64,000 bases of DNA from Alistipes sp. (GCA_017938765.1 JAGBAX010000004.1:1-64000), one strand, 5' to 3'. Positions 24,734 to 34,615 are shown, numbered from the stretch's first letter. Program-made: numbers and translations. The notes: a model not told the origin generated them from the sequence alone.

Positions 24734-25933
24734 ATGGAATCACTAAAAGAACTATATAAAGTTGGTTGTGGCCCATCAAGTAGCCACACCATGGGGCCTA
24801 AGCGAGCTGCCGAACAGTTTGCTGCTCGCACTCAGGATGCTGAGGCATACCGTGTAACGCTATATGGCTCTCTTGCTGCAACAGGTAAGGGTCACCTTAC
24901 ACACAGCGCGATACTCTCTGTACTTGAGCCACTTGCCCCTACAGAGATTGTTTGGAAGGCGGATGTTGTGCTGGACTTCCACCCTAATGGAATGCTCTTT
25001 GAGGCACTTAAGGGTGGCGAGGTTGTTGATAGTTGGACTATCTTTAGTGTTGGTGGCGGCTCGCTTGCCAATGAGAATACCGTTGCTGCAGCTCCTGAGA
25101 GCATATACCCTCTGACGACCATTCAGCAGATTAAGCAGTGGTGCTACGACGAGGGAAAGACCTACTGGGAGTATGTAGAGCAGTGCGAGGGTAAGGAGAT
25201 TTGGGATTTTCTTGACCATATCTGGACAGTTATGTGCCAGACTGTGCAAAACGGACTCAACAACGACGGCGTACTACCTGGTGGACTGAAGGTTGCTCGC
25301 AAGGCCAGCACATACTTTGTCAAGAGCAAGAGCTATACTGACTCATTAAGTTCCCGCGCACGAATATACGCCTACGCCCTTGCCGTTGCCGAGGAGAACG
25401 CCTCTGGTGGCACGGTAGTAACAGCCCCTACATGCGGCTCTTGCGGAGTTCTTCCGGGCGTGCTATATCATATGACCACATCGCGCGAGTTTTTGCGCAT
25501 CAGAGTTTTACGCGCCCTTGCAACTGCAGGTCTATTTGGCAATGTAGTAAAGTGCAACGCATCCATCTCTGGTGCAGAGGTTGGTTGCCAAGGAGAGATT
25601 GGTGTTGCCTGCGCAATGGCAGCAGCGGCTGCGTGTCAGCTCTTTGGTGGCACACCAGCGCAGATTGAGTATGCTGCAGAGATGGGTCTTGAGCACCATC
25701 TCGGACTCACTTGTGACCCAGTTTGCGGACTTGTACAGGTGCCTTGCATTGAGCGAAATGCTGTTGCAGCAGCACGCGCACTGGATGCTAATGCCTTTGC
25801 GACACTTTCTGACGGCTCGCACCTTGTATCCTTTGATAAGGTTGTGGAGGTGATGAAGGAGACAGGACTTAATCTGCCGAGTCTCTACCGCGAGACCTCC
25901 GAAGGTGGACTCGCAGTCCACATCAAACGATAA
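24734..25933 (+). CDS. sdaA: L-serine ammonia-lyase, iron-sulfur type
   Basis: The 399-residue single-chain enzyme has the beta-domain motif GPSSSHTMGP near residue 12. The alpha-domain has TAPTCGSCGVLPGVL near residue 233, CNASISGAEVGCQGEIG near residue 277, and CDPVCGLVQVPCIERN near residue 333; the cysteines there include the [4Fe-4S] ligands. It deaminates L-serine to pyruvate and ammonia in the cytoplasm. ATG 24734 is chosen because it lies just before the conserved region and after the promoter. An upstream in-frame start at 24689 would precede the promoter. A strong terminator follows. Confidence 0.93.
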   Translation: MESLKELYKVGCGPSSSHTMGPKRAAEQFAARTQDAEAYRVTLYGSLAATGKGHLTHSAILSVLEPLAPTEIVWKADVVLDFHPNGMLFEALKGGEVVDSWTIFSVGGGSLANENTVAAAPESIYPLTTIQQIKQWCYDEGKTYWEYVEQCEGKEIWDFLDHIWTVMCQTVQNGLNNDGVLPGGLKVARKASTYFVKSKSYTDSLSSRARIYAYALAVAEENASGGTVVTAPTCGSCGVLPGVLYHMTTSREFLRIRVLRALATAGLFGNVVKCNASISGAEVGCQGEIGVACAMAAAAACQLFGGTPAQIEYAAEMGLEHHLGLTCDPVCGLVQVPCIERNAVAAARALDANAFATLSDGSHLVSFDKVVEVMKETGLNLPSLYRETSEGGLAVHIKR

Positions 25934-25937
25934 CGAC

Positions 25938-25975
25938 AAAAAAAGACCTTTCAGCTCTTCTGAAAGGTCTTTTTT
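25938..25975. terminator. Terminator after sdaA, bidirectional
   Basis: An A-run, GACCTTTCAG, a 5-base loop, CTGAAAGGTC and a T6 run. It lies between the convergent sdaA and outer-membrane protein genes. Confidence 0.9.
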
Positions 25976-25987
25976 GTATCGCCCTCA

Positions 25988-28867
25988 TTAAAACTTCAGA
26001 TTGGCAAGGCTGCGCTCTACCTTGTCAAAGAAGTTGATTGGCACACCAGAGGCCTTTTGTATCTTGAGTCGCTTTGTTCCAGATGTAAAGGCGCGGATGT
26101 TATAGGTAAACTTAACAAGGAAGTATCTTCCCATAGTGCTATTATACCTCACTTGTGAGTATCCCGCCCAGACACTACGCGAGAAGGATGTGTTCTGGTT
26201 GAGTATATCATTTACGCAAAACTCTACCTCGCCAAGGTTACGCAGCACCTTCTTACCCACAGCCGCATTCCAGAGTGTAAAGGATTCATTGTAGTCATTT
26301 GTGATACCGACATACTGCGTAAAGACACCCGAAGTTGTAATGGTAAATCCCAACGGTAGGACAAACTTCATATTTGCCGTAGCGCGGTGGGTAAAGAACT
26401 CGTTATTGAGCACCTCCTCGCCCGCCTGATTATCGCTATAAGAGCCTCGCCAGCGCAGGGTAAAGTCAACATTCTCAGAGATATTACTACCAAGGGTCCA
26501 ATCAGTATATGCTGAAACATTTGTCATCAACTGGTCCACCTTATTAAGTCGTATAGGCACATTTGAGTATGTCGCACCGACGGCGATATTAAGATTTGAG
26601 CTGATAAACGAGATAGGAAAGCCGATGCTTGTACGCGCCTCAAAGGAGCGATAACCGTCAAGGTTTACAGGCTGCGAGAGTTGTACGGGGTTATACTTCT
26701 TGCCATCCACCTCAATAGTTTCGGGCGAATACTCAATGCTCGTACCAATATAGTTCGGCATAAGGGTCGCCTTTGCCATAAGCATAAAGGTTGTTCCGCG
26801 ACGGGTAGAGAGGTTTGTATAGCGGGCAAAGTAGTTGTGCTCCGTATAAGGTCTAAGGTCGGGGTTTCCCAGTGTCAGATACTGCGAGTTGCTCACATCG
26901 TAGACATCAAGCATCTGCCACAGTGACGGAGCTTTAATCTCAGAGTTAGCACTTACGCGCAGTGTATTTTTAGTATCAAACGCCCACTGCAGCGTAGCGT
27001 TATAGACTGGATTGTTGTATGTACGCAGCATCTTCTCGCCCGTCCACAGATTGTGGTTACTCAAGCGCGAGTGCTGAAATACTGCATTGACAGAGAACCA
27101 GTTACGATTTTTGCCATAGCGATAACCGATGCTCGCCTGATGATATACAAACATACCCTCAAAGGAGGACGAGGCGCGGCGATTCATCCTCGCTGTATCT
27201 ATAACATAATCCGCATCTGTATTATATGAGAACAGGTCTCGCGTACGCAGTTGCGCCTGCAGTCGGTATGATACATTGAGCGTAGAGTGGCGACCAAGCC
27301 TCTCTCGGAAGGTCGGCTGAAGGCGATAGGTTGTAGTATTTGACTCTGTAGTCTTGCGGGTGTAGGTATAGGCGATAGTTGCCTTCTCTGGGTCCTTCTT
27401 ATTTGTCTTTCCCGCGCCATTTGAGTAGTAGTCGCGGTCACTATCGGAGTTATTGTTACTAACACTGGCGACAAGCAGCAGCGAGCGACCCTGACGCATA
27501 AACTTGTATGAGTACTGGGCATAGAGTCCCTGTGAGAAGCTCTTGCTCCAGCCCTCATTACCGCTCGGCATCCAACGATAGCCAGACTCTCCCCAACGAA
27601 GCGATGTTGTATCGGTGCGATTTATTGAGCTATTTGGATAGTAATTCAGAGTCGGAATAAGGACTAATCGCTGACGCTTTGCAACTTTCCACTCCAACCT
27701 GCCACGAAACTTAAATGTGCGGTTATTAGGATTTGCAAACTGGTCGTAATGTATAGTATCCTTCTTACTTACCGCAGGATCGTACCATCTATCAACCGTA
27801 AAACTATTCTTAGCATTGAGGTGGTTATAGAAGAGGCTACCCTCAAACTTCGCCCTGCGACGACGACCCCACGTATCGCTATAGTTAAGGGCAAAAATCT
27901 CGGCTGCAGCCACTCCACTCTGGTTATTTACTGAGAACTGGCGATTACCCGTATTACGATTTGAGCTACTCTTGATACTCATCTCCTCGTCCGAGAGATT
28001 CTGCTTATTGAGGTTATTCACAAGCCCCATAATAGTCAGTCGCGCATCGTCGTTAAAGATATTCACACTACCACCCGCCGTATACTTATGATTTGCCGTC
28101 ACTGCCCTATTGGCATCTGGCTCATATCCATAGCCCGCATGTACCTTTCCAAAGCGGCTACGCTTAATGCTTCGGCGAGTGATAATATTGATAACCTTAC
28201 CACCCTCGCCATCGTCTACACCCGTAATCTGCGAAGCCTCACTGAGGCGATTGTAGACCTCAATATGCTCTACTGCCTGTGCAGGGATACTTTGCAGTAC
28301 CTGCTGAATGTTACTACCAAAGAACTCGTTGCCATCAACATATATCTGCTTTACAACCTCGCCATGAGCCTCCACAACTCCATCCGAAATGGTAATGCCT
28401 GGCATCTTACGCAGCAGAGCCTCCACCTCTGCATCTACAGCCACCTTAAACGAGTCGGCATTATATCGCAGAGTGTCTCCCATAATCATTGTTCGTGTTG
28501 AAACCGCAGTCTTTACTACCGTTTCAATACCTATCGCGCTTACTGTGATAGTTATGTCGCCAATACTCTTTGGCAGACCTTCAGAACGGAACGAGAAACG
28601 CTTATCCGCATAGCCTATAAAGGTTACAACAGCGTCATAGTCGCCCTGCGCAACATTCGGAATACGGAAATATCCACCATACTCCGTAGTATAGTATCTC
28701 TTTTGGCTGGGCGTCTTTACAGAGTTTACCTCAATAACTGCACCTGCCACACCCTCAAGCGTATCGCCATCTACTACCCTTCCAGATATGTGCGCACCGC
28801 CCTGTGCCGCGACAGTAAAGCACGTCACAACAGCGAGTAGCAACATAAGTATACGGTTTAGCTTCAT
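25988..28867 (-). CDS. Outer-membrane beta-barrel protein, TonB-receptor type (OMP_b-brl_3)
   Basis: The 959-residue protein begins with a signal peptide ending VAAQ, then a carboxypeptidase-like regulatory domain (ISGRVVDGDTLEGVAGA, residues 28-110). A plug-like region follows, with LLRKMPGITISDG, KQIYVDGNEFFG and VEHIEVYNRLSEAS (about 150-215), then a long beta barrel rich in alternating aromatic strands. The final segment VERSLANLKF ends in Phe, as expected for outer-membrane insertion. These Bacteroidetes proteins resemble SusC-type receptors but lack a SusD partner. None is seen here, and the ligand is unknown. It is a single-gene unit, with a possible TATTTTTG box at 28902-28895 upstream. 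Confidence 0.85.
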   Translation of the reverse strand: MKLNRILMLLLAVVTCFTVAAQGGAHISGRVVDGDTLEGVAGAVIEVNSVKTPSQKRYYTTEYGGYFRIPNVAQGDYDAVVTFIGYADKRFSFRSEGLPKSIGDITITVSAIGIETVVKTAVSTRTMIMGDTLRYNADSFKVAVDAEVEALLRKMPGITISDGVVEAHGEVVKQIYVDGNEFFGSNIQQVLQSIPAQAVEHIEVYNRLSEASQITGVDDGEGGKVINIITRRSIKRSRFGKVHAGYGYEPDANRAVTANHKYTAGGSVNIFNDDARLTIMGLVNNLNKQNLSDEEMSIKSSSNRNTGNRQFSVNNQSGVAAAEIFALNYSDTWGRRRRAKFEGSLFYNHLNAKNSFTVDRWYDPAVSKKDTIHYDQFANPNNRTFKFRGRLEWKVAKRQRLVLIPTLNYYPNSSINRTDTTSLRWGESGYRWMPSGNEGWSKSFSQGLYAQYSYKFMRQGRSLLLVASVSNNNSDSDRDYYSNGAGKTNKKDPEKATIAYTYTRKTTESNTTTYRLQPTFRERLGRHSTLNVSYRLQAQLRTRDLFSYNTDADYVIDTARMNRRASSSFEGMFVYHQASIGYRYGKNRNWFSVNAVFQHSRLSNHNLWTGEKMLRTYNNPVYNATLQWAFDTKNTLRVSANSEIKAPSLWQMLDVYDVSNSQYLTLGNPDLRPYTEHNYFARYTNLSTRRGTTFMLMAKATLMPNYIGTSIEYSPETIEVDGKKYNPVQLSQPVNLDGYRSFEARTSIGFPISFISSNLNIAVGATYSNVPIRLNKVDQLMTNVSAYTDWTLGSNISENVDFTLRWRGSYSDNQAGEEVLNNEFFTHRATANMKFVLPLGFTITTSGVFTQYVGITNDYNESFTLWNAAVGKKVLRNLGEVEFCVNDILNQNTSFSRSVWAGYSQVRYNSTMGRYFLVKFTYNIRAFTSGTKRLKIQKASGVPINFFDKVERSLANLKF

Positions 28868-28929
28868 AACTTTAGGTTATAGGCAACAGCGCCCCAAAAA
28901 TAGATACCTATTTATATAAAAGGTTAAAA

Positions 28930-28966
28930 GGGTTGCCGTAAATATTAACAATACTTACAGCAACCC
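28930..28966 (-). terminator. Terminator of sdhCAB
   Basis: GGGTTGCxGTAA pairs with TTACxGCAACCC. On the minus strand it is followed by a T-rich tract. It is placed 20 bases after the sdhB stop. Confidence 0.7.
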
Positions 28967-28986
28967 TCCGAATTATTTAAATAGAA

Positions 28987-29730
28987 TTAGTCCTTCAACT
29001 TAGCGCACAAGAACTCACGGTTAAGACGAGCGATATGTGCGATAGAGATACCCTTTGGACACTCAGCCTGGCAAGCACCTGTGTTAGTACAGTTACCAAA
29101 GCCCAGCTCGTCCATCTTAGCAACCATAGCCTTTGCACGACGAGCACCCTCTACGCGACCCTGAGGCAGCTTTGCAAGAGAAGATACGCGAGCGGCAACG
29201 AAGAGCATTGCAGAGCCATTCTTACAAGTTGCAGCACAAGCACCACAACCTACGCAAGCAGCAGCATCCATACTCTCCTCAGCATCTGCCTGTGGAATTG
29301 GAATAGCATTACCATCAGGAACTGAGTTTGTGCGAACAGATACATAACCACCAGCCTGAAGAATCTGGTCGTATGCGTTACGGTTTACAACAAGGTCACG
29401 GATTACTGGGAATGCAGCAGAACGCCAAGGCTCAATAGTAATTGTTGCACCATCCTTAAACTGACGCATATAGATCTGGCAAGTAGTAACAGCCTGTGAT
29501 GGGCCGTGTGCGTGACCGTCAATGTGCAGTGAACACATACCGCAGATACCCTCGCGGCAGTCGTGGTCAAATGCTACTGGCTCCTCTCCCTTGTGTACAA
29601 GGTCATTGTTGAGGATATCAAGCATCTCAAGGAACGAAGTATCGGACGAGATATCAGTTACTTTATACTCCTTAAATTCGCCCTTGGAGTGAGCGTCTCT
29701 CTGACGCCATATTTTTAATGTGAAATTCAT
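28987..29730 (-). CDS. sdhB: Fumarate reductase/succinate dehydrogenase iron-sulfur subunit
   Basis: The 247-residue protein has the [2Fe-2S] plant-type motif [15 protein letters not shown] (about 58-72), then [15 protein letters not shown] (about 155-169) and [15 protein letters not shown] (about 212-226) for the [4Fe-4S] and [3Fe-4S] clusters. It passes electrons between the flavin subunit and the quinone site in the cytochrome b subunit. It is the third gene of sdhCAB, 34 bases after sdhA. In fermentative Bacteroidales the complex mainly works as a quinol:fumarate reductase that produces succinate. Confidence 0.95.
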   Translation of the reverse strand: MNFTLKIWRQRDAHSKGEFKEYKVTDISSDTSFLEMLDILNNDLVHKGEEPVAFDHDCREGICGMCSLHIDGHAHGPSQAVTTCQIYMRQFKDGATITIEPWRSAAFPVIRDLVVNRNAYDQILQAGGYVSVRTNSVPDGNAIPIPQADAEESMDAAACVGCGACAATCKNGSAMLFVAARVSSLAKLPQGRVEGARRAKAMVAKMDELGFGNCTNTGACQAECPKGISIAHIARLNREFLCAKLKD

Positions 29731-29764
29731 AATTTCCTGTTTATTAAAAGTTTAACGTCAAAAA

Positions 29765-31717
29765 TTAGTCCTTATAGTTACGCTGTGCACGGTGTGTGAA
29801 CTCGTATGTCAGATCCTCCTTTGTAAGCTCTGGAGCCTCGTCCATACCCTTATACTCCCAAACAGCAGCATAAGCAAACTCCACGTCGTGACGAAGTGCC
29901 TCGCCCTCAGCAGTCTGGTGCTCTGAACGGAAGTGACCACCGCAAGACTCCTCACGGTTGAGTGCGTCACGAGCCATAAGCTCACCAAGCTCAAGGAAGT
30001 CAGCAAGACGGAGTGCCTTCTCAAGCTCAACATTGAATGAATCGGCTGTACCAACAACCTTTACATCCTTCCAGAACTCCTTGCGAAGAGCTGCAATCTC
30101 AACGATAGCCTTCTCAAGAGACTCCTTTGTACGAGCCATACCTACATTGTCCCACATAATAAGACCGAGCTGACGGTGGATATCGTCTACAGAGCGAGAA
30201 CCGTTGATAGAGAGCAGCTTTGCAATCTTCTCCTTAACAGCCTTCTCTGCAGCATCAAATGCAGGAGTGTCAGTTGCAACCTTTGGAGCCTGAATCTTCT
30301 TTGACAGATAGTCGCCAATAGTATATGGAAGTACGAAGTAACCATCAGCAAGACCCTGCATAAGAGCAGAAGCACCAAGACGGTTAGCACCGTGATCTGA
30401 GAAGTTAGCCTCGCCAATAGCGTACAGACCTGGAATTGTTGTCATCAGGTTGTAGTCTACCCAGATACCACCCATTGTGTAGTGAACAGCTGGGAAGATC
30501 TGCATTGGCTCGTCGTATGGGTTTACGTCAGTAATCTCCTTGTACATATCGAACAAGTTACCATAACGCTTCTCAATAACCTCCTTACCGTGAACAGCAA
30601 TAGCTGTCTTAAAGTCAAGGAATACAGCAAGACCAGTCTCATTTACACCATAACCTGCATCGCAACGCTCCTTAGCAGCACGAGAAGCAACATCGCGTGG
30701 CACGAGGTTACCGAATGCTGGATAACGACGCTCAAGATAGTAGTCACGATCCTCCTCTGCAATCTCAGATGGCTTCAGAGTACCCTTACGCAGTGCCTCA
30801 ACATCCTCAAGCTTCTTTGGTACCCAGATACGACCATCGTTACGCAGTGACTCTGACATAAGGGTCAGCTTAGACTGTTGTGTACCGTGTACTGGGATAC
30901 ATGTTGGGTGAATCTGAGTAAAGCAAGGGTTTGCAAAACCTGCACCCTTACGGTAGCACTGGAATGCAGCAGAGCCGTTAGATGCCATAGCGTTGGTAGA
31001 GAGGAAGAATACATTTCCGTAACCACCAGTAGCGATAACTACTGCGTGAGCACCGTGACGCTCAATCTCGCCAGTAACAAGGTTACGAGCGATAATACCA
31101 CATGCCTCGCCAGTCTTGTCGTCAAGAACGATGTCGAGCATCTCGTGACGAGTGTATGATGTTACGTGACCTGTAGCAATCTCCTTATTAAGAGCTGCAT
31201 AAGCACCGAGGAGCAACTGCTGACCGGTCTGGCCACGAGCGTAGAATGTACGAGATACCTGCGCACCACCGAAAGAACGGTTTGCAAGAAGACCGCCATA
31301 CTCACGAGCAAAAGGAACACCCTGAGCTACGCACTGGTCAATAATAAGGTTTGAAACCTCTGCAAGACGGTATACGTTAGCCTCACGAGCACGATAGTCA
31401 CCACCCTTGATAGTATCGTAGTAGAGACGATATACAGAGTCGTTATCGTTCTGATAGTTCTTTGCTGCATTGATACCACCCTGTGCTGCGATAGAGTGAG
31501 CACGACGTGGAGAGTCCTGAATGCAGAAAATCTTTACATTGTAGCCAAGCTCCGAGAGTGAAGCAGCTGCAGATGCACCACCAAGACCGGTACCTACAAC
31601 GATAATATCAAGCTTACGCTTATTTGCTGGGCTAACAACCTTGATAGCTGCCTTGTGGTTGCTCCACTTTTGAGCCAACTCACCAGCAGGAATTTTGGAA
31701 TCTAATTTGAATGCCAT
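29765..31717 (-). CDS. sdhA: Fumarate reductase/succinate dehydrogenase flavoprotein subunit
   Basis: The 650-residue protein has the FAD dinucleotide fold [14 protein letters not shown] (about 39-52), the flavin-attachment region [14 protein letters not shown] (about 95-108) in which the His would bind FAD covalently, QIHPTCIPV near residue 265, and the capping-domain [10 protein letters not shown] near residue 410. It interconverts fumarate and succinate on the cytoplasmic side of the inner membrane. The length agrees with the Bacteroidetes/Wolinella-type enzyme. It lies 33 bases after sdhC and before sdhB. Confidence 0.95.
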   Translation of the reverse strand: MAFKLDSKIPAGELAQKWSNHKAAIKVVSPANKRKLDIIVVGTGLGGASAAASLSELGYNVKIFCIQDSPRRAHSIAAQGGINAAKNYQNDNDSVYRLYYDTIKGGDYRAREANVYRLAEVSNLIIDQCVAQGVPFAREYGGLLANRSFGGAQVSRTFYARGQTGQQLLLGAYAALNKEIATGHVTSYTRHEMLDIVLDDKTGEACGIIARNLVTGEIERHGAHAVVIATGGYGNVFFLSTNAMASNGSAAFQCYRKGAGFANPCFTQIHPTCIPVHGTQQSKLTLMSESLRNDGRIWVPKKLEDVEALRKGTLKPSEIAEEDRDYYLERRYPAFGNLVPRDVASRAAKERCDAGYGVNETGLAVFLDFKTAIAVHGKEVIEKRYGNLFDMYKEITDVNPYDEPMQIFPAVHYTMGGIWVDYNLMTTIPGLYAIGEANFSDHGANRLGASALMQGLADGYFVLPYTIGDYLSKKIQAPKVATDTPAFDAAEKAVKEKIAKLLSINGSRSVDDIHRQLGLIMWDNVGMARTKESLEKAIVEIAALRKEFWKDVKVVGTADSFNVELEKALRLADFLELGELMARDALNREESCGGHFRSEHQTAEGEALRHDVEFAYAAVWEYKGMDEAPELTKEDLTYEFTHRAQRNYKD

Positions 31718-31750
31718 ATCTATTTATGTTTTATATTCTACAAATTGCAA

Positions 31751-32443
31751 TTAGCAGCAGCAACAGTTGCTCTTAATGAAGAACACAACTACAACAGCAG
31801 CAAAGCCGAGGAAGATAACGCCTGAAACGAGCTTTGCGATGCACTTAATGCGTGGAAGCCAAGTGTCATTTGCCCAACCTACAGTCTGGAGCATTGACCA
31901 AACACCGTGATTGAGGTGGAGCCAAAGAGCAGCAAACCATACAAGGTAGAGAACTACATTGTACCACTGTGAGAAGGTGTACTGGATAAGAGCTGCACCA
32001 TCAGTTGGAGAGTAACCCAAGCCGTTTGTGTGCTCACCCATAAGCTCTACGAGCATCATCTTTGACCAGAAGTGGGTCATGTGAAGCGCAAGACCGAGGA
32101 TAACGATTACGCCCAGAACAAGCATGTTCTTTGAAGCCCAATCAACGCCCTTCTCAGTCACAGTAACAGCATAACGCACATTACCGCGAGCCTTACGATT
32201 CTGATAAGTAAGGATAAATGCGTACACAAAGTGTACAAGCACACCCAATGCGAGCACTGCAGTACCTACAAGAGCGTACCAGTTAGCACCCAAAAATCCG
32301 CAAATCATATTGTAAGCCTCACCGCTGATGAGTGCCACAACATTCATTGCCATGTGGAAGAGCAGGAAGAGCACAAGGAAACAACCTGAGATACTCATAA
32401 CCAGCTTTCTTCCCAAAGAAGAATTAGTTAAAAAACAACCCAT
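31751..32443 (-). CDS. sdhC: Succinate dehydrogenase/fumarate reductase cytochrome b subunit
   Basis: The 230-residue protein has five membrane helices, typical of the diheme cytochrome b of type B enzymes. Candidate heme histidines are in LLFHMAMN (near residue 30), VHFVYAF, ALHMTHFWSK and LHLNHGVWS. It anchors SdhAB and exchanges electrons with menaquinone. The protein ends in four consecutive cysteines (KSNCCCC), which I have not met in this family. It is the first gene of sdhCAB with a strong promoter upstream. Confidence 0.9.
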   Translation of the reverse strand: MGCFLTNSSLGRKLVMSISGCFLVLFLLFHMAMNVVALISGEAYNMICGFLGANWYALVGTAVLALGVLVHFVYAFILTYQNRKARGNVRYAVTVTEKGVDWASKNMLVLGVIVILGLALHMTHFWSKMMLVELMGEHTNGLGYSPTDGAALIQYTFSQWYNVVLYLVWFAALWLHLNHGVWSMLQTVGWANDTWLPRIKCIAKLVSGVIFLGFAAVVVVFFIKSNCCCC

Positions 32444-32513
32444 AATGTTTTGAAATAAAAATTAGTTATGTTTATTTTGTGAAAAATTTGTTGCGTTGAC
32501 ACATAATATCGTA

Positions 32514-32544
32514 CAAATATAGTTATTGTTTGTCAAATAACAAA
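32514..32544 (-). promoter_or_regulatory. Promoter of sdhCAB
   Basis: TATATTTG at 32521-32514 and TTTG at 32544-32541 are 19 bases apart. The leader to ATG 32443 is about 65 bases. Confidence 0.7.
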
Positions 32545-32566
32545 ACATTTTTACCACTTTTTGAGT

Positions 32567-33112
32567 ATGTTACCATATTATAAAGATAAATTAGAGCTTC
32601 GCAGAGCGGCAAAATCGGCTGTTCGCGCACTAAGCGATGAACAGAGGCGTTTTCGTTCCTCATTGATTTTCAAAAACATCCTCACTTTAGAGCCCATAAA
32701 GAGTGCCAAAACTGTTGCTCTTTACGCCTCGCTACCCGACGAGGTCTACTCTATGGAGGCAATAGAGGCGCTCAATACCCAAAAAGTGGTAGTGCTACCT
32801 CGCGTGGCGGGCAATGAGATGGATTTCTATCGCTATAATCCCGAACAGATGAGCGTTGGTGCTTTTGGCATCTCCGAGCCTCAAGACAAGTTGCCTATTG
32901 ACCCTGCGGAGATAGATGTAATTATCGTACCAGGTGTAGCCTTCACCAGTAGTGGCAAGCGATGTGGCAGGGGCAAGGGGTACTACGACAAGTATCTCTC
33001 TGCGGAGGGATTTCGCGCAACGAAGATTGGAGTATGCTTTACTGAGCAGATTGCAGAGGATATTGCAACCGAGCCTCACGATATTATTATGGATTGCGTA
33101 ATTTTCGGCTAA
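32567..33112 (+). CDS. 5-formyltetrahydrofolate cyclo-ligase
   Basis: The 181-residue protein has an N-terminal KDKLELRRAAKSAVRAL helix, VALYASLPDEVYS near residue 50, PGVAFTSSGKRCGRGKGYYDKYL (ATP-binding GRGKGYYD motif, near residue 135) and GVCFTEQ. It converts 5-formyl-THF to 5,10-methenyl-THF using ATP. ATG 32567 is chosen over a TTG two codons earlier. The rmuC promoter overlaps just after its stop. Confidence 0.88.
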   Translation: MLPYYKDKLELRRAAKSAVRALSDEQRRFRSSLIFKNILTLEPIKSAKTVALYASLPDEVYSMEAIEALNTQKVVVLPRVAGNEMDFYRYNPEQMSVGAFGISEPQDKLPIDPAEIDVIIVPGVAFTSSGKRCGRGKGYYDKYLSAEGFRATKIGVCFTEQIAEDIATEPHDIIMDCVIFG

Positions 33113-33119
33113 TTTTTAC

Positions 33120-33127
33120 TATCTTTG
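33120..33127 (+). promoter_or_regulatory. Promoter -7 box for rmuC, implying a leaderless mRNA
   Basis: TATCTTTG lies five bases before ATG 33133 and eight bases after the upstream stop codon. Confidence 0.5.
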
Positions 33128-33132
33128 CAGAT

Positions 33133-34494
33133 ATGGAGACAATAATTTTAGCAGCAGCACTTGCCCTTATAGCGGGCATAGTTGCCGGATACCTATTTGG
33201 CAAGCGAGGCGTAACGCAGGCAGAGCAGCGCGTGGCGGCTCTTCAGGAGCAAATTTTAGCACTCTCACAGCTCAAGGCAGCCCTTGACAGAGAGGTCGCA
33301 ATTCTCAAGGAGCAACTTGAGGAGCAATCTCTCCGCGCCGCAGCCGAGATAGCCCAGCTAAAAGAGGAGCATCAATCTCGCCTTGCAGAGCAGGAGCAGC
33401 GATTTAAGGATGCCGAGGCCACTCGTCGTGCCGAGTACAAGCAGCAGACCGAGCAACAACTTGAGACTATCAAGGCTCAACTCAAGCAGCAGACCGAGCA
33501 GACCAACCGCGAGAGCATTACCGAGATTCTCAAGCCTTATCGCGAGCAGTTAGAGCAGATTCGCCAGCAGGGCATTGAGGATAGAGCCACACTACAGAGT
33601 GAGATTAAGCGATTTGTAGAGACTGGTGGTCGCCTAACGCGTGAAGCAGATAGGTTAGTCACTGCGCTCAGTGGCAGCGTGACTATACAGGGCAACCTTG
33701 GCGAGAAGCTACTTGCCGACCTACTGGCAGGCTCTGGGCTTATTGAGGGTGTGCAGTATACGCTACAGAAGACCGTGCGCAACGACGATGGCACAACAGC
33801 GAAGAATGCCAGTGGTAAGAAGATGCGCCCCGATGCTGCGCTGATATACCCAGAGACAAACAGCATTCTATACATAGACTCCAAGTTCCAGCTCCCATCA
33901 GAGCTTGACTTTGACAACCTTGAGGCCGAGAACCAGCGCGCAGTGATGAAAATCTTTGCCGAGAAGATTACTGACCAAGCGCGCAAACTCTCTGACCGCA
34001 ACTACGACAGAAGCAACAACGAGGGGTATATTCCACTGCCATACGTTATTATGTTTGTGCCGAGTGAGGCGGCACTTACTGCCGTAACATCATTTGACAA
34101 GACCCTCTGGCAGCGAATATTCACCGAGTGTGGCGTCTGCCTTGCCAGCGAGCGTAACCTACTGGTGCTCATAGAGATGGTGCGCTATATGTGGCAACGT
34201 CAGGTGACAATAAGCAACTACGAGGATATCATCGCCAAGGCAGAGACTGTCCTTGACCGCGTGACAGACTTTATGTCTCACTTCAGCGCTGTTGAGAAGT
34301 CACTACAGGCAGCAACTGAGGCCACCGAGAAGATGCGCAAACTCTCTGCCGAGCGAGGTTCATCTATCGCCGTAGCGGTGCACAACCTCGCCTCACTGGG
34401 CGTTAAACCCCATAAGGTCTCAAACAACGACCGCCCAAAACGCCTCAAGGAGCACCTAAAAAATATCACTACTGACGATACGGCAGAGGAGTAA
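33133..34494 (+). CDS. rmuC: RmuC family DNA recombination protein
   Basis: The 453-residue protein has one N-terminal membrane helix (about 3-22), a long coiled coil rich in Glu, Gln and Lys (about 30-180), then the RmuC domain with GNLGEKLLADLLAGSGL (near 195), RPDAALIYPET, YIDSKFQLP and a conserved IPLPYVIMFVPSEAAL segment. The family restrains inversions at short inverted repeats and has a restriction-like nuclease fold. ATG 33133 is chosen because the upstream in-frame start at 33094 lies inside the previous gene and before the promoter. A strong terminator follows. Confidence 0.9.
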   Translation: METIILAAALALIAGIVAGYLFGKRGVTQAEQRVAALQEQILALSQLKAALDREVAILKEQLEEQSLRAAAEIAQLKEEHQSRLAEQEQRFKDAEATRRAEYKQQTEQQLETIKAQLKQQTEQTNRESITEILKPYREQLEQIRQQGIEDRATLQSEIKRFVETGGRLTREADRLVTALSGSVTIQGNLGEKLLADLLAGSGLIEGVQYTLQKTVRNDDGTTAKNASGKKMRPDAALIYPETNSILYIDSKFQLPSELDFDNLEAENQRAVMKIFAEKITDQARKLSDRNYDRSNNEGYIPLPYVIMFVPSEAALTAVTSFDKTLWQRIFTECGVCLASERNLLVLIEMVRYMWQRQVTISNYEDIIAKAETVLDRVTDFMSHFSAVEKSLQAATEATEKMRKLSAERGSSIAVAVHNLASLGVKPHKVSNNDRPKRLKEHLKNITTDDTAEE

Positions 34495-34530
34495 AAAAAC
34501 AAGAGATTGCAGTTGCAATCTCTTGTTTTA
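34495..34530 (+). terminator. Terminator of rmuC
   Basis: ACAAGAGATTGCA, a 2-base apex and TGCAATCTCTTGT followed by TTTT form a perfect stem directly after the stop codon. Confidence 0.88.
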
Positions 34531-34562
34531 GCTATTAGCCGTTGGCCATTGGCTATTGGCTA
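34528..34562 (+). repeat. Heptamer tandem array (TTRGCYA), 5 units
   Basis: Five perfectly phased 7-base units: TTAGCTA, TTAGCCG, TTGGCCA, TTGGCTA, TTGGCTA. The same unit recurs at 46764, 46862 and 59706. Confidence 0.8.
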
Positions 34563-34615
34563 ATTTTGTTATCAGAGCTGCGTGCCGTAGGTGGCACACT
34601 ATCACGACAAAATTA
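34561..34615. repeat. Miniature inverted-repeat element, ends TAATTTTGT/ACGACAAAATTA
   Basis: A 55-base element with inverted ends. The right end supplies the TAA stop codon of the zinc-ribbon gene. Both ends match those of the 62109-62468 element. Confidence 0.65.

Noticed and set aside
34528-34562. Heptamer arrays as a CRISPR array
   Set aside because: Units are 7 bases with no unique spacers and no cas genes are in the window.
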